Part shown: positions 32,235-39,772 of the stretch, piece by piece
Layout: every line of letters begins with the position of its first letter
How positions within the stretch are numbered: the stretch's first letter is position 1
Source of the DNA: a virus
DNA: 44,510 nt
Reading direction: 5' to 3' (one strand)
IMG/VR virus record: IMGVR_UViG_3300020596_000041
Span: 1-44,510 of that record
Program-made: the position numbers and the translations under genes
The notes under the pieces: model-generated
Database searches by the model: none
Told to the model about the DNA's origin: nothing
The model's input: the letters and a program-made list of their open reading frames with translations, nothing else

Positions 32235-35200
32235 ATTTCAGCATACGCATCAAAATACCACATTGGACTCAACGGACAAGGCTATATCGTTTCTCAAAAG
32301 AACGGTGTCAGACAGTATCAAAAAAAACGCTCGCCAAGCTTTGTAAATAAGTTTGGTGGTGGGGACTCCTCATACCGTGATGCTACTTTCTGGCAGTATT
32401 TCGTACAAACCAACTGGAGAAATGGAGCAAAGCAGCTCAAGTTTGATGATCCGGGAAAGTACTGGAAGTCATCTGATGTTGACACCACCATCCTTGAAGA
32501 GCTGACTCTCTCAAGAGCTTTCGTCTCAGCAGGACGACTAGCAGCGGGAATCAAGGTCAACTGCATGGAAGCGTGGAGATCATCAACTAACTGGTGGGAC
32601 AACAACTATGGTTACAGGCAGCAGATAACTGTCACAGCGGGTGCTACAGCAATACCATCAGGGTATCCTGTCAAGATTACTATCGACAATGCTGTATTAC
32701 AGACAGCTACAAAGGTACGCTCAGACCGCAAGGACTGGAGAGTACTCTATTGGAATGGGTCAGCGTGGGTGAATATCTTCCATGACTACGTTGGTACGAC
32801 TGTGACGTTCTTTGCTACGCAGGCATCTATTTCAGCGACAACCTCTGATTCAAATTACTACGTTTACTACGGATACGCTGCCGAATCGACTACAAAGCAG
32901 GCATCGGCTGAGGCTGATTACAACGCTGTATACGGTATGTTCGGAACAACACCAGATGCGAACTCAGTCGGAATCTGGCACATGAGGGAGGGTACAGGGA
33001 CGACAGCAAACGATGACTCTACCAACTCCAATACCATGACATTTTCCAATTCACCATCGTGGAGGACAAGCGGGTATATAGGGCGTGATATAGCTTTCAC
33101 TGATGTTGGAAACCATTATTTTGAAATTTCATCAAGTGCTGTGTTTGATCTTGGTTCATTCACCATCGAGGGATGGTGGATCTTTGATGATTTCGGGGAC
33201 GGGGTAATGATCGCGAGAGCAGGTACTACCTCCAGTCAGGCATATGAGCTTGGTGTCTTTTCGGGAAACATTCGCCTTACTGTACTCAATAATTCAGGAT
33301 CTCCTAGCTTACAGGCAATTAACTACTTAACCTCAAACCTCACAACAGGAACGCTTTACCACATAGCTGCAAGTTATGACGGATCTTCTTCCATGAAGAT
33401 TTTTGTGAACGGCGTACAGGTAGCAATAGGAACATTTACCGCAGGAACGGAAACTTCAACAGGGGTCATTTATGGGGCAAGAGATAGATTCAATACTAAT
33501 GGGCAGCTTGACGCAAAGTTTAACCACATCCGCATCTCAAACTCAGTTAGAACCTCGTTTCCCTATGCGCTGTCGCAGGCAGATCAGCCGACAACTAACT
33601 ATGGAGCGGAAACAACAACACAACCCCCCTCAACCTCGTTTGATCTCTACGGGGGAGGCTCAGACGGTAAAGTCTACAAATGGGACGGGACAACGACATG
33701 GACCGAACAATTTGATGCCAACAGGCTCATCTGGTATGAGACAGGAAATGACTCAGACAAAATAGTCGGGGACACGGGCGGGACGGAAACCGCTCAGTCT
33801 CAGGGGTTTCAAGTAAGTGCTTCGCAAACGGTACGAACTGCATCATTATATATCAAAAAGAACGCAGGTACACCCGGAAACATTACGGTCAGAATTGAAA
33901 CAAATAATGCGGGAGTACCGTCAGGAACACTTGCTGATTCTAATGCTACGGGTACAATTACGGCTTTCTCAACCACCTCATATGGTTGGGTGACAGTAAC
34001 CTTTGCGGCGGCCTTTGTCCTCTCAGGTTCTACAACCTATCATGTTGTTCTTAAAACTGCCGCTGCTGCGAACGATACTAACTACGCTTGGGCCGCTGAT
34101 GGCTCATCTCCTACTTTCTCAACAGGTGCAATGTCTGCATCAACCGATGGAGGTGCTACGTGGTCTGCTGTTGCTGCTGCTGATGCCTTCTTCAGGTTGT
34201 TAGGACAAGGTACTGAGATAAACTCCATGCTTGTATCTTCCCTCTCTTCACAGAAGCTCTATGTAGGTGTCGGAAACCCAACAGGACAGACAAATGGAGA
34301 TGCCCGAATCTATGGGTTTGACGGTACAAACTGGACGCTCACTAAAGTCTTCGCAACCGCGACTGAATCTATGGTGACTTCAATGGCTGAGTACTCAGGA
34401 GCAACGAAGGCATATATCGGCATCGGACCGCAGGCAAAGATCTATGAGACGGCAGATTTCTCGACCTTCACTATATCAAAAGATGTCAATATACCTCAGA
34501 ATCCAGGGTATGTCTATGCTCTAAAGGAATATAATAGAGTACTTCACGCGGGTGGAGGATCACCTGAGTTTCTACCCACTCAATTTTATAACGGGTTTCT
34601 GAATACCTATGATACGACCTCGTGGAACATCCTCTACCCATTTGACTTCACAGTCATCAAGTCGCTTGAGTTTTATGATGCTTACCTCTTCATGGGGACG
34701 TATCACGGGCATCTGTATGTCTACGATACGTCAACACTTAATCCACTTTTTAACTTCAAAGATCAGTACGCCTTCCGTGTGACAATACAGGCGATGAAAT
34801 ACTTCGATGACAAGTTATACCTAGCACTCTATCCACAGCTTAATTCAAACGAAACCAATGTAGGCGTATGGCTCTTTGATAGGAGAGGACTATCCTTGGC
34901 TCATACCGTCTCAGGTGTAACGGGATATCGGTGTTTCTCGGTAGTGAATGGATTTTTGATGGTAGGAACAGGTGATAACGGATACATATACAAGCTTGAT
35001 CCAAATACTTACAAGACACAGGGTTGGGAGCAGTCTTCATACTTTGATGCCAATCTCCCATCAATCGACAAGCTCTATAACATGGTAACGATCAAGCATG
35101 ACGCTCTTGCTGAAGGACAGAGCATCCTCGTTTACTACAAGTTCAAAGAGACTGACTCATGGACGCTCCTTGGTACATCAAACACAGTAGGTGACACATC

Positions 35201-35588
35201 AAAGGAGATAACTTTCCCGACAGGTATTTATTCTAAAAAGATCACACTCAAAACGGAACTGAATACCACTGATGTTACAGCTTCCCCGAAGCTTACCGAG
35301 CGAATACTCCAGTACTCACTCTACCCGACAAGGAAATGGCAATGGACGATGAAGCTCAAAGCCAAGAAGAATATGAAGCTGCTTGATAATTCAGATGAGT
35401 CACGAACGGCTGAGCAGATTAGAGCTACCCTTGAAGATCTTCTTGTTACACAGCAGCTCTATAACTTCGTAGATGTTGATGGAACAAATTATAGCGTGCT
35501 GGTGAATGACATCGACAATACCTCATGGGTAATAAACCAAAACGATACAAACGAGGATGAGATTGTTGTAAGCCTCCTTGAGGCATAG
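32235..35588 (+). CDS. very large tail/fibre protein with apparent ATT start, ~1117 aa
   Basis: The first in-frame ATG is at 32565, but about 110 codons upstream read as natural protein (SAYASKYHIGLNGQGY, then YRDATFWQYFVQTNWRNGA) down to an in-frame TGA at 32226. No ATG, GTG or TTG lies between; ATT 32235 sits 7-8 bases after AAGGAAGGTGAG, so it is the likely start. Features: DUF2341-like opening (WDNNYGYRQQITVT), a LamG-type lectin domain (about residues 235-370: FTIEGWWIFDDF, DGSSSMKIFVNGV), a choice-of-anchor-like beta domain, and a C-terminal propeller-like region (KLYVGVGNPTGQTNGDARIYGF). Probably tail tip or receptor binding. Confidence 0.7.
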   Translation: MSAYASKYHIGLNGQGYIVSQKNGVRQYQKKRSPSFVNKFGGGDSSYRDATFWQYFVQTNWRNGAKQLKFDDPGKYWKSSDVDTTILEELTLSRAFVSAGRLAAGIKVNCMEAWRSSTNWWDNNYGYRQQITVTAGATAIPSGYPVKITIDNAVLQTATKVRSDRKDWRVLYWNGSAWVNIFHDYVGTTVTFFATQASISATTSDSNYYVYYGYAAESTTKQASAEADYNAVYGMFGTTPDANSVGIWHMREGTGTTANDDSTNSNTMTFSNSPSWRTSGYIGRDIAFTDVGNHYFEISSSAVFDLGSFTIEGWWIFDDFGDGVMIARAGTTSSQAYELGVFSGNIRLTVLNNSGSPSLQAINYLTSNLTTGTLYHIAASYDGSSSMKIFVNGVQVAIGTFTAGTETSTGVIYGARDRFNTNGQLDAKFNHIRISNSVRTSFPYALSQADQPTTNYGAETTTQPPSTSFDLYGGGSDGKVYKWDGTTTWTEQFDANRLIWYETGNDSDKIVGDTGGTETAQSQGFQVSASQTVRTASLYIKKNAGTPGNITVRIETNNAGVPSGTLADSNATGTITAFSTTSYGWVTVTFAAAFVLSGSTTYHVVLKTAAAANDTNYAWAADGSSPTFSTGAMSASTDGGATWSAVAAADAFFRLLGQGTEINSMLVSSLSSQKLYVGVGNPTGQTNGDARIYGFDGTNWTLTKVFATATESMVTSMAEYSGATKAYIGIGPQAKIYETADFSTFTISKDVNIPQNPGYVYALKEYNRVLHAGGGSPEFLPTQFYNGFLNTYDTTSWNILYPFDFTVIKSLEFYDAYLFMGTYHGHLYVYDTSTLNPLFNFKDQYAFRVTIQAMKYFDDKLYLALYPQLNSNETNVGVWLFDRRGLSLAHTVSGVTGYRCFSVVNGFLMVGTGDNGYIYKLDPNTYKTQGWEQSSYFDANLPSIDKLYNMVTIKHDALAEGQSILVYYKFKETDSWTLLGTSNTVGDTSKEITFPTGIYSKKITLKTELNTTDVTASPKLTERILQYSLYPTRKWQWTMKLKAKKNMKLLDNSDESRTAEQIRATLEDLLVTQQLYNFVDVDGTNYSVLVNDIDNTSWVINQNDTNEDEIVVSLLEA

Positions 35589-35589
35589 G

Positions 35590-35627
35590 GTTGTCCAATT
35601 CTTGTCATTCCTGCATAAACATATACT
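35590..35627 (+). promoter_or_regulatory. late promoter-like element 10 (lysis block)
   Basis: GTTGTCCAAT (35590-35599, one change), 25 bases after the core to TATACT (35622-35627), then 9 bases to ATG 35637. Confidence 0.7.
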
Positions 35628-35636
35628 AAGCAACAC

Positions 35637-35936
35637 ATGAAAGAAAGATATTCAGCATCAGACGCTAATGAAATCGCAGTCAAAGCAGCTATAGACTCAG
35701 CAACCAGTAACGCAAAGATGGGTGAACAAATAACATATCTTGTCAAAGGATTTGATATTTTGAATATGAAAGTCGATAGCTTCTCGAATGCGTATGTCTC
35801 GGTACGGGATTTTACGCAGATAGAGGATCGAGTAAAACAAGCTGAGAATAAGGTTGAGACAATGCAGAAGTATCTTTGGCTAGGTGTGGGTGGACTTACT
35901 GTTATAACTTTTTTCCTAAAGTTTTTCGTAAAATGA
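35637..35936 (+). CDS. XhlA-like holin-associated protein, 99 aa
   Basis: Coiled-coil body (IEDRVKQAENKVETMQKYL) ending in one C-terminal membrane helix (about residues 80-97, LWLGVGGLTVITFFLKFF). This matches the layout of hemolysin XhlA-type proteins paired with phage amidases. Its stop overlaps the amidase start (ATGA). Confidence 0.65.
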   Translation: MKERYSASDANEIAVKAAIDSATSNAKMGEQITYLVKGFDILNMKVDSFSNAYVSVRDFTQIEDRVKQAENKVETMQKYLWLGVGGLTVITFFLKFFVK

Positions 35937-36796
35937 ACATACAATGGGTTCCAAGCCCAAACTTCGATAAGAATAGACTGCCTATTACGCACATCTTCAT
36001 TCATTGGATTGTAGGAAATCTTGCTGCTGCTGATGCACAGTTCAAGAAAACTACCCCAGGAACCTCAGCCCATTATGGGATAGAGGATGACACAATACAC
36101 CAATACGTTAAAGATGATGCAGTTGCTTATCATGCAGGGGTATATTCGTGGAATCAAAAAAGCATTGGCATTGAACATTCAGCAGCACCAGATAGATTAG
36201 CCTCTGAGAAGACCTACAAGACATCGGGACAGCTTATTGCCGAGATATGTACCAAATACCACATTCCGTTAAATCGTGAGCATATCAAGGGTCATAAAGA
36301 GGTACGCAACACACAATGCCCAGGCACGATGGATATTGATAAGCTCATTCGGGTAGCTAAGACGTTTATGGGAGTCGATCCGCAGATTGAGCTGGATAAA
36401 CTTCGCACAGAGCGAGATCGTAATTGGACCTACTTTGCCGGACTTTGCGACATCATGCAAGTACAGCCTAACTACGATATTGCAGCGGGAGAGTTAAAGA
36501 AGCTTGTTAGCTTTCAGGATGTATTGTTTCATAAGGAATCGCAACTGAAAGATGCTGATAAGAAAATCTCAGATCTTCAGATAGACCTAGTGAAGATAAC
36601 AAAGGAACACGATAAGACAGTAGCCGAGAATACAAGCCTTGTCGAAGAAGCTAGGAGACAGAGTGACCGTATCAGCAAGCAGGAAGGGCAGATCAACACA
36701 GTCTCAGAGCAGCTAGATCAGTTGAAAAAACAATGCAGTATGACTGTTCTGACAGGTTATAAGAAACTAATCTATGACCTGTTAATAAAGGGGTGA
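35933..36796 (+). CDS. N-acetylmuramoyl-L-alanine amidase (endolysin), Amidase_2 type
   Basis: 287 aa. Cleaves the bond between MurNAc and L-Ala of peptidoglycan for host lysis. N-terminal catalytic domain (about 1-150) with zinc ligands His24 (FIHWIVG), His120 and Cys128 (GHKEVRNTQCPG), plus AHYGIEDDTIHQYV and SIGIEHSA typical of the family. The C-terminal ~110 residues are a long coiled coil (KKISDLQIDLVKITKEHDK) instead of a usual wall-binding domain. Start ATG 35933 overlaps the holin-associated gene. Confidence 0.9.
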   Translation: MNIQWVPSPNFDKNRLPITHIFIHWIVGNLAAADAQFKKTTPGTSAHYGIEDDTIHQYVKDDAVAYHAGVYSWNQKSIGIEHSAAPDRLASEKTYKTSGQLIAEICTKYHIPLNREHIKGHKEVRNTQCPGTMDIDKLIRVAKTFMGVDPQIELDKLRTERDRNWTYFAGLCDIMQVQPNYDIAAGELKKLVSFQDVLFHKESQLKDADKKISDLQIDLVKITKEHDKTVAENTSLVEEARRQSDRISKQEGQINTVSEQLDQLKKQCSMTVLTGYKKLIYDLLIKG

Positions 36797-36800
36797 TGCT

Positions 36801-36863
36801 ATGGGAATATTATTAACCATATTAGCGATACTTATTATTTTAAAACTCTTTGGAGTTATATAA
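36801..36863 (+). CDS. 20-aa hydrophobic membrane peptide
   Basis: Almost wholly hydrophobic after the start (GILLTILAILIILKLFGVI), so a single membrane segment. Begins just after the amidase; a small holin-like or lysis-timing peptide is possible but unproven. A weak GGGGTGATGCT precedes the ATG. Confidence 0.45.
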   Translation: MGILLTILAILIILKLFGVI

Positions 36864-36879
36864 AGGAGGTGAGTTATTT

Positions 36880-37071
36880 ATGAGTCTTTCAAATACCATT
36901 ATTAAGGTTATCGGTATTATTCTTGCGATTGTGGGACTTCTTCTTATTCTTTCAATTGTAGGACTAGGGTTTGGAGTATCACTTCAGCCTTGGTTTCTCG
37001 CATTGATTGTAGGAGTCGTTTTCTTAGGAGCTGGAATATATATTATCCGAGGGGGAAATTTTACCCTCTAA
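36880..37071 (+). CDS. small two-helix membrane protein, probable holin
   Basis: 63 aa with two hydrophobic helices (about residues 8-28 IKVIGIILAIVGLLLILSIVG and 36-56) and a short loop, the size and layout of class II holins, which permeabilise the membrane for the amidase. Strong AAAGGAGGTGA before ATG 36880. Holin assignment is by position and topology only. Confidence 0.6.
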   Translation: MSLSNTIIKVIGIILAIVGLLLILSIVGLGFGVSLQPWFLALIVGVVFLGAGIYIIRGGNFTL

Positions 37072-37084
37072 AGGAGGTGAGTAT

Positions 37085-37324
37085 ATGAGACCTAGTAAGT
37101 CAATGTCACTTAATCATACCGACTGGAAAAATATTCTTCGCGGTGGTGTTATCTTTGTTGCGCCTGTTATCTTAATTTATTTTGCACAAGTCACAGGAGC
37201 ATTATCAGTTGAGGGTCATGCCTTCTCAGTGAGAGATTTTATTCCCTCTACTTTTACACAGGGAAGCATGGTGCTTTTCGTTCTAAATAGACTGACAGAT
37301 ATACTTCGTAAATTTGTTAGCTAA
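37085..37324 (+). CDS. small membrane protein of the lysis block, 79 aa
   Basis: Begins MRPSKSMSLNHTDWKNILRGG; one clear hydrophobic helix near residues 20-40 (GGVIFVAPVILIYFAQVTGAL) and a weaker one near 57-70. Similar N-terminal layout to phage holins of the HI1416 or dit-like groups, not firmly placed. Preceded by AAAGGAGGTGA; its stop overlaps the next ATG. Confidence 0.6.
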   Translation: MRPSKSMSLNHTDWKNILRGGVIFVAPVILIYFAQVTGALSVEGHAFSVRDFIPSTFTQGSMVLFVLNRLTDILRKFVS

Positions 37325-37794
37325 TGGCAGTCGAGAAATATATCCGTGGTAAAAAGGATGATTGCTCTCACCACGGCAGACGTTCAGAAGTAAGACGGCT
37401 GGCAGAGAGCAACAATCAATTAAAGGAATATATGAGTCACGAGCGATATACACCAGAGGATAGAACTAGAGTGCCTTTCCGCAATGAGGAGTGGCATGCG
37501 TTGAGTGGTAGAGAGAATCGTATGCCTAACCAGTTCGGGCAACCAGACGCAGCAGTAGTGTTTGTTTATGGACTAGGAGAAGGATCTGGGGGCTTTAGGC
37601 ATACAAACCATCATGGAGAGGCTTTCATCGTTCCTGGTGTGAACTGTGACGCTGAGGAGGCATCCCAATTAGCGGCAAGGGGGGCTGTTTTTCCTCTTGA
37701 GATAGCGCAACCAGTACCTGCTGCATCATTTGAAACCGAAGCACAATGGTTTAAACCTATCCATAATCTCAGCGATGACAGGAAAAATACGTAA
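37324..37794 (+). CDS. hypothetical protein, 156 aa
   Basis: Unrecognised. N-terminal half is rich in Arg, Glu and His (HHGRRSEVRRLAESNNQLKEYMSHERY); then a globular part AAVVFVYGLGEGSGGFRHTNHHGEAFIVPG. No known catalytic motif identified. Directly overlaps the preceding membrane gene by one base, in the lysis operon. Confidence 0.6.
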   Translation: MAVEKYIRGKKDDCSHHGRRSEVRRLAESNNQLKEYMSHERYTPEDRTRVPFRNEEWHALSGRENRMPNQFGQPDAAVVFVYGLGEGSGGFRHTNHHGEAFIVPGVNCDAEEASQLAARGAVFPLEIAQPVPAASFETEAQWFKPIHNLSDDRKNT

Positions 37795-37939
37795 GCGATA
37801 TATATGCCGAACGTGCCAGGTGAAGTTTCAGAGCCTTGTTGTAATTCCATTTCGCTATAGAGTGTGTCTGAAGTGTACGGAGAAAGTAGAAGAAACTTTC
37901 GATGACTTCATGAGTAATCTCTTTACGAGAATCACCTAA
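37775..37939 (+). CDS. small zinc-ribbon protein, 54 aa
   Basis: MTGKIRKRYICRTCQVKFQS, then CLKC about 20 residues later: two CxxC pairs, probably a zinc ribbon, with a basic start and acidic tail. Overlaps the previous gene by 20 bases. A fragment resembling an integrase N-terminus lies antisense to its 3' part; only one of the two can be favoured, and this one has the clearer motif. Confidence 0.55.
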   Translation: MTGKIRKRYICRTCQVKFQSLVVIPFRYRVCLKCTEKVEETFDDFMSNLFTRIT

Positions 37940-38044
37940 CCATGCTATAAAAATCCTAGCTCTCGAATGACGCGTAGCAATAGTTCCAGCACTAAGCCTC
38001 TGTTTGCTGGACATGTGCTGAATTAGGTCTTTCTCGTTAATCAT
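37880..38044 (-). pseudogene. possible remnant of a tyrosine recombinase N-terminal domain
   Basis: From ATG 38044: MINEKDLIQHMSSKQRLSAG, TIATRHSRARIFIAWLGDSR, KEITHEVIESFFYFLR. The 'LSAGTI..RHSRARIFIAWLG...ITHEVIESFFYFL' pattern resembles the core-binding SAM-like domain of phage integrases. No catalytic domain follows; the frame then runs antisense to a zinc-ribbon gene. A decayed fragment or coincidence. Confidence 0.4.
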
Positions 38045-38260
38045 ATTTGTCGTCTATACAATATTTTCCTAGAAAATTATACGAACATGCAAGGTAGACA
38101 AAGAAAGTCACAATAGACAAAAACTGTATCAACATCCTTATGAGACAGCAAAATCATTCTTTTTATAACATTGATATAGTTTGACATCTTGACTTTAAAA
38201 CACCAAACATGCCATTATAGGAGTCAGAAACTTCTTTTCTTCTATATTCAAACAGCACTA

Positions 38261-38279
38261 TTGACAGCGAGGCTGTCAA
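38261..38279. promoter_or_regulatory. 8-bp inverted repeat overlapping a -35 box
   Basis: TTGACAGC-GAG-GCTGTCAA, perfect arms around three bases. The left arm is itself TTGACA, so binding would occlude the rightward promoter. Confidence 0.5.
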
Positions 38280-38290
38280 GAGGCTAGTAA
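38261..38290 (+). promoter_or_regulatory. candidate rightward early promoter
   Basis: TTGACA (38261-38266), 18 bp, TAGTAA (38285-38290). The -10 is imperfect; start would be near 38297, giving a short leader with AAGGAT before ATG 38323. Confidence 0.4.
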
Positions 38291-38322
38291 AGCTAGAAGT
38301 TCCGAAGTAAGGATTCTAGCAT

Positions 38323-38523
38323 ATGTCCCATAATAAACGCAAATATAGGAAATACGACTCTTCGCAGGATGCCTTTCTCAAGTTGGTTGAGGACCTTCAA
38401 ATGGCACTCCACTATCTCCCCACCGTCGAAGATCTTTTTGAGGGATTCGGCATGCCGCATCGAACAACGTACAACAAGCTGAAGAAGCGCAAGGAAGCAA
38501 AGGAAGGTAAATCACAGCGATGA
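38323..38523 (+). CDS. small basic protein, possible DNA-binding, 66 aa
   Basis: MSHNKRKYRKYDSSQDAFLK opens it; about residues 35-58 (VEDLFEGFGMPHRTTYNKLKKRK) could be a helix-turn-helix. First gene right of the control region, so a regulator is plausible but unproven. Overlaps the next gene (ATGA). Confidence 0.55.
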   Translation: MSHNKRKYRKYDSSQDAFLKLVEDLQMALHYLPTVEDLFEGFGMPHRTTYNKLKKRKEAKEGKSQR

Positions 38524-38714
38524 AATACATAGCAATCAACAAAGCAGACTACCTTATTGCGTCAACCATTCGGATCATGAATATTTCGGAAATAGGACTA
38601 AAACAGGAAAGGAAACTATCTCACGCAGTATCACTTGATGTGTTGGCTGCGGTGAATGAAAACATCGAAGCAGATGAGGAGTTTGAACAGCGCATGGAGG
38701 AATCATCTGAATAA
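38520..38714 (+). CDS. hypothetical protein, 64 aa
   Basis: Unrecognised; Ile/Ala/Glu-rich helical protein (NKADYLIASTIRIM, VSLDVLAAVNENIEADEEFEQR). ATGA overlap with the upstream gene. Another frame overlaps its 3' end. Confidence 0.6.
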   Translation: MKYIAINKADYLIASTIRIMNISEIGLKQERKLSHAVSLDVLAAVNENIEADEEFEQRMEESSE

Positions 38715-39135
38715 CGAAGAGGTACAGTCACAGACAGAGAATCTGAACGAAGCTCCGGCATCGGTCAACACAAGAATGAAAAGTGTGAATGGCTTTGTCT
38801 ATCAATGGACAATACGGGATGAGAAAAACTCCAACCTTTTTTTCAAGATAAAAAAAATGGAAGAGAAATGGCTGGAATCAGGATTTACTCCAGTTGAACA
38901 GGCAACAGGCCGCTTTCCTATAAAACCGAAAGAGTATGTCGAGAATAGAGCTTGTCCTAAATGCGGATCAAAACTCGTCTATTCGATAAAGAAGGACGGA
39001 ACAAAGTTCATCAAATGTGAAACGAATAGGTGGAATGCCGCTACGAAGCAGGCAGAAGGTTGCTCATTTATTGAATGGCCTAATCAAAATACGACTCCTT
39101 CAGGTCACAGCAATGGAAACGTGGAGGACTATTAA
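38656..39135 (+). CDS. protein with four-cysteine zinc ribbon, 159 aa
   Basis: Central helical part (FFKIKKMEEKWLESGFTPVEQ) then a ribbon: CPKCGSKLVYSIKKDGTKFIKC followed by C about 17 residues later, resembling topoisomerase-type ribbons that bind single-stranded DNA. Start uncertain: ATG 38656 or 38674, neither with a clear ribosome-binding site, both overlapping the previous gene. Possibly a recombination or single-strand DNA protein. Confidence 0.6.
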   Translation: MKTSKQMRSLNSAWRNHLNNEEVQSQTENLNEAPASVNTRMKSVNGFVYQWTIRDEKNSNLFFKIKKMEEKWLESGFTPVEQATGRFPIKPKEYVENRACPKCGSKLVYSIKKDGTKFIKCETNRWNAATKQAEGCSFIEWPNQNTTPSGHSNGNVEDY

Positions 39136-39154
39136 TTTCTTAATTTCGGTTGAG

Positions 39155-39191
39155 TTAGGGGGGGGAGGTATCTCTCTGCTCCCCCTCCTAA
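39155..39191 (+). terminator. strong GC-rich hairpin, possible terminator
   Basis: TTAGGGGGGGGAG (39155-39167) pairs with CTCCCCCTCCTAA (39179-39191), 13 bp with one G-U, loop of 11 bases. No U-tract follows; may act as attenuator or RNA-stability element before the next gene. Confidence 0.55.
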
Positions 39192-39207
39192 TACATAGGG
39201 TTGGACT

Positions 39208-39522
39208 ATGAAAACACAACAAGATAAAGTTTTACAGTTACTAAAAGCATCAGGATCTAGGGGTGTTAATTCCTACGACCTTACATATCTCCACGCAATT
39301 AAACAAGCACCGACTCGAATCTCCGAATTAAAAGAACAAAATCATCGGATATTTTCACGCACAGAGAAGAATAGAAGCGTTACCTACATTTTACAAAGCA
39401 ACTTTGTCCCCACCACCAAGAACAAAGAAACTGATGAAGAATATGTTTGGATATACGAAGGCGATTCAGCGAAGCGGATATTGCTATCGAAAATAAAACC
39501 GATACAGACATCAATAGTATGA
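39208..39522 (+). CDS. probable helix-turn-helix protein, 104 aa
   Basis: MKTQQDKVLQLLKASGSRGV, NSYDLTYLHAIKQAPTRISE, LKEQNHRIFS is the typical winged-helix-style opening of small phage proteins that use a helix-turn-helix (about residues 5-48). Likely a transcription or replication accessory; the target is unknown. About 250 bases without a clear gene follow. Confidence 0.65.
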   Translation: MKTQQDKVLQLLKASGSRGVNSYDLTYLHAIKQAPTRISELKEQNHRIFSRTEKNRSVTYILQSNFVPTTKNKETDEEYVWIYEGDSAKRILLSKIKPIQTSIV

Positions 39523-39772
39523 AGAGTTGGGATAAAGCAGCGTAGATTAAACGCAACCTACGGCATGAGCGCAGTATGGGGATGAAACAAGCCGTTTCCC
39601 GTCCAATAAACCATATCGAATTTTGAAGCGAAACAGAGGGGATAAAGTCTACCGACATCGTTTCTATAAAACTAAAGCTCTGGTATATCATACTTCTCAG
39701 TTAAGAAGACATTAGGTAACAGTAGGGGGCGTGAGCCTTAGTTGATTGATACAGTAAGTATTATTTAAGTAC
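39523..39772. other. 250-base gap without a clear gene, some structure
   Basis: No convincing gene. One frame (about 39567-39711) is open for over 40 codons but lacks a start codon at its beginning. Short inverted pairs are present: CGTAG/CTACG (39541-39545, 39558-39562) and GAAAC/GTTTC (39584-39588, 39594-39598). Could be a leader RNA or a decayed gene. Confidence 0.35.

Larger units (their letters stand above)
37940..38322. other. control region between late and right early genes
   Basis: No convincing full gene. Contains ATTTTC/GAAAAT inverted repeats around 38062-38076, two TAGACAAA direct repeats (38095-38102 and 38114-38121), TTGACA/TTGACT boxes near 38181-38194 with an AT-rich TTATAG further on, and the inverted repeat at 38261-38279 before the first right early gene. 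Confidence 0.5.

Noticed and set aside
39380-39691. 103-codon minus-strand frame
   Set aside because: Antisense to the helix-turn-helix gene, no start signal, composition unlike the other genes.
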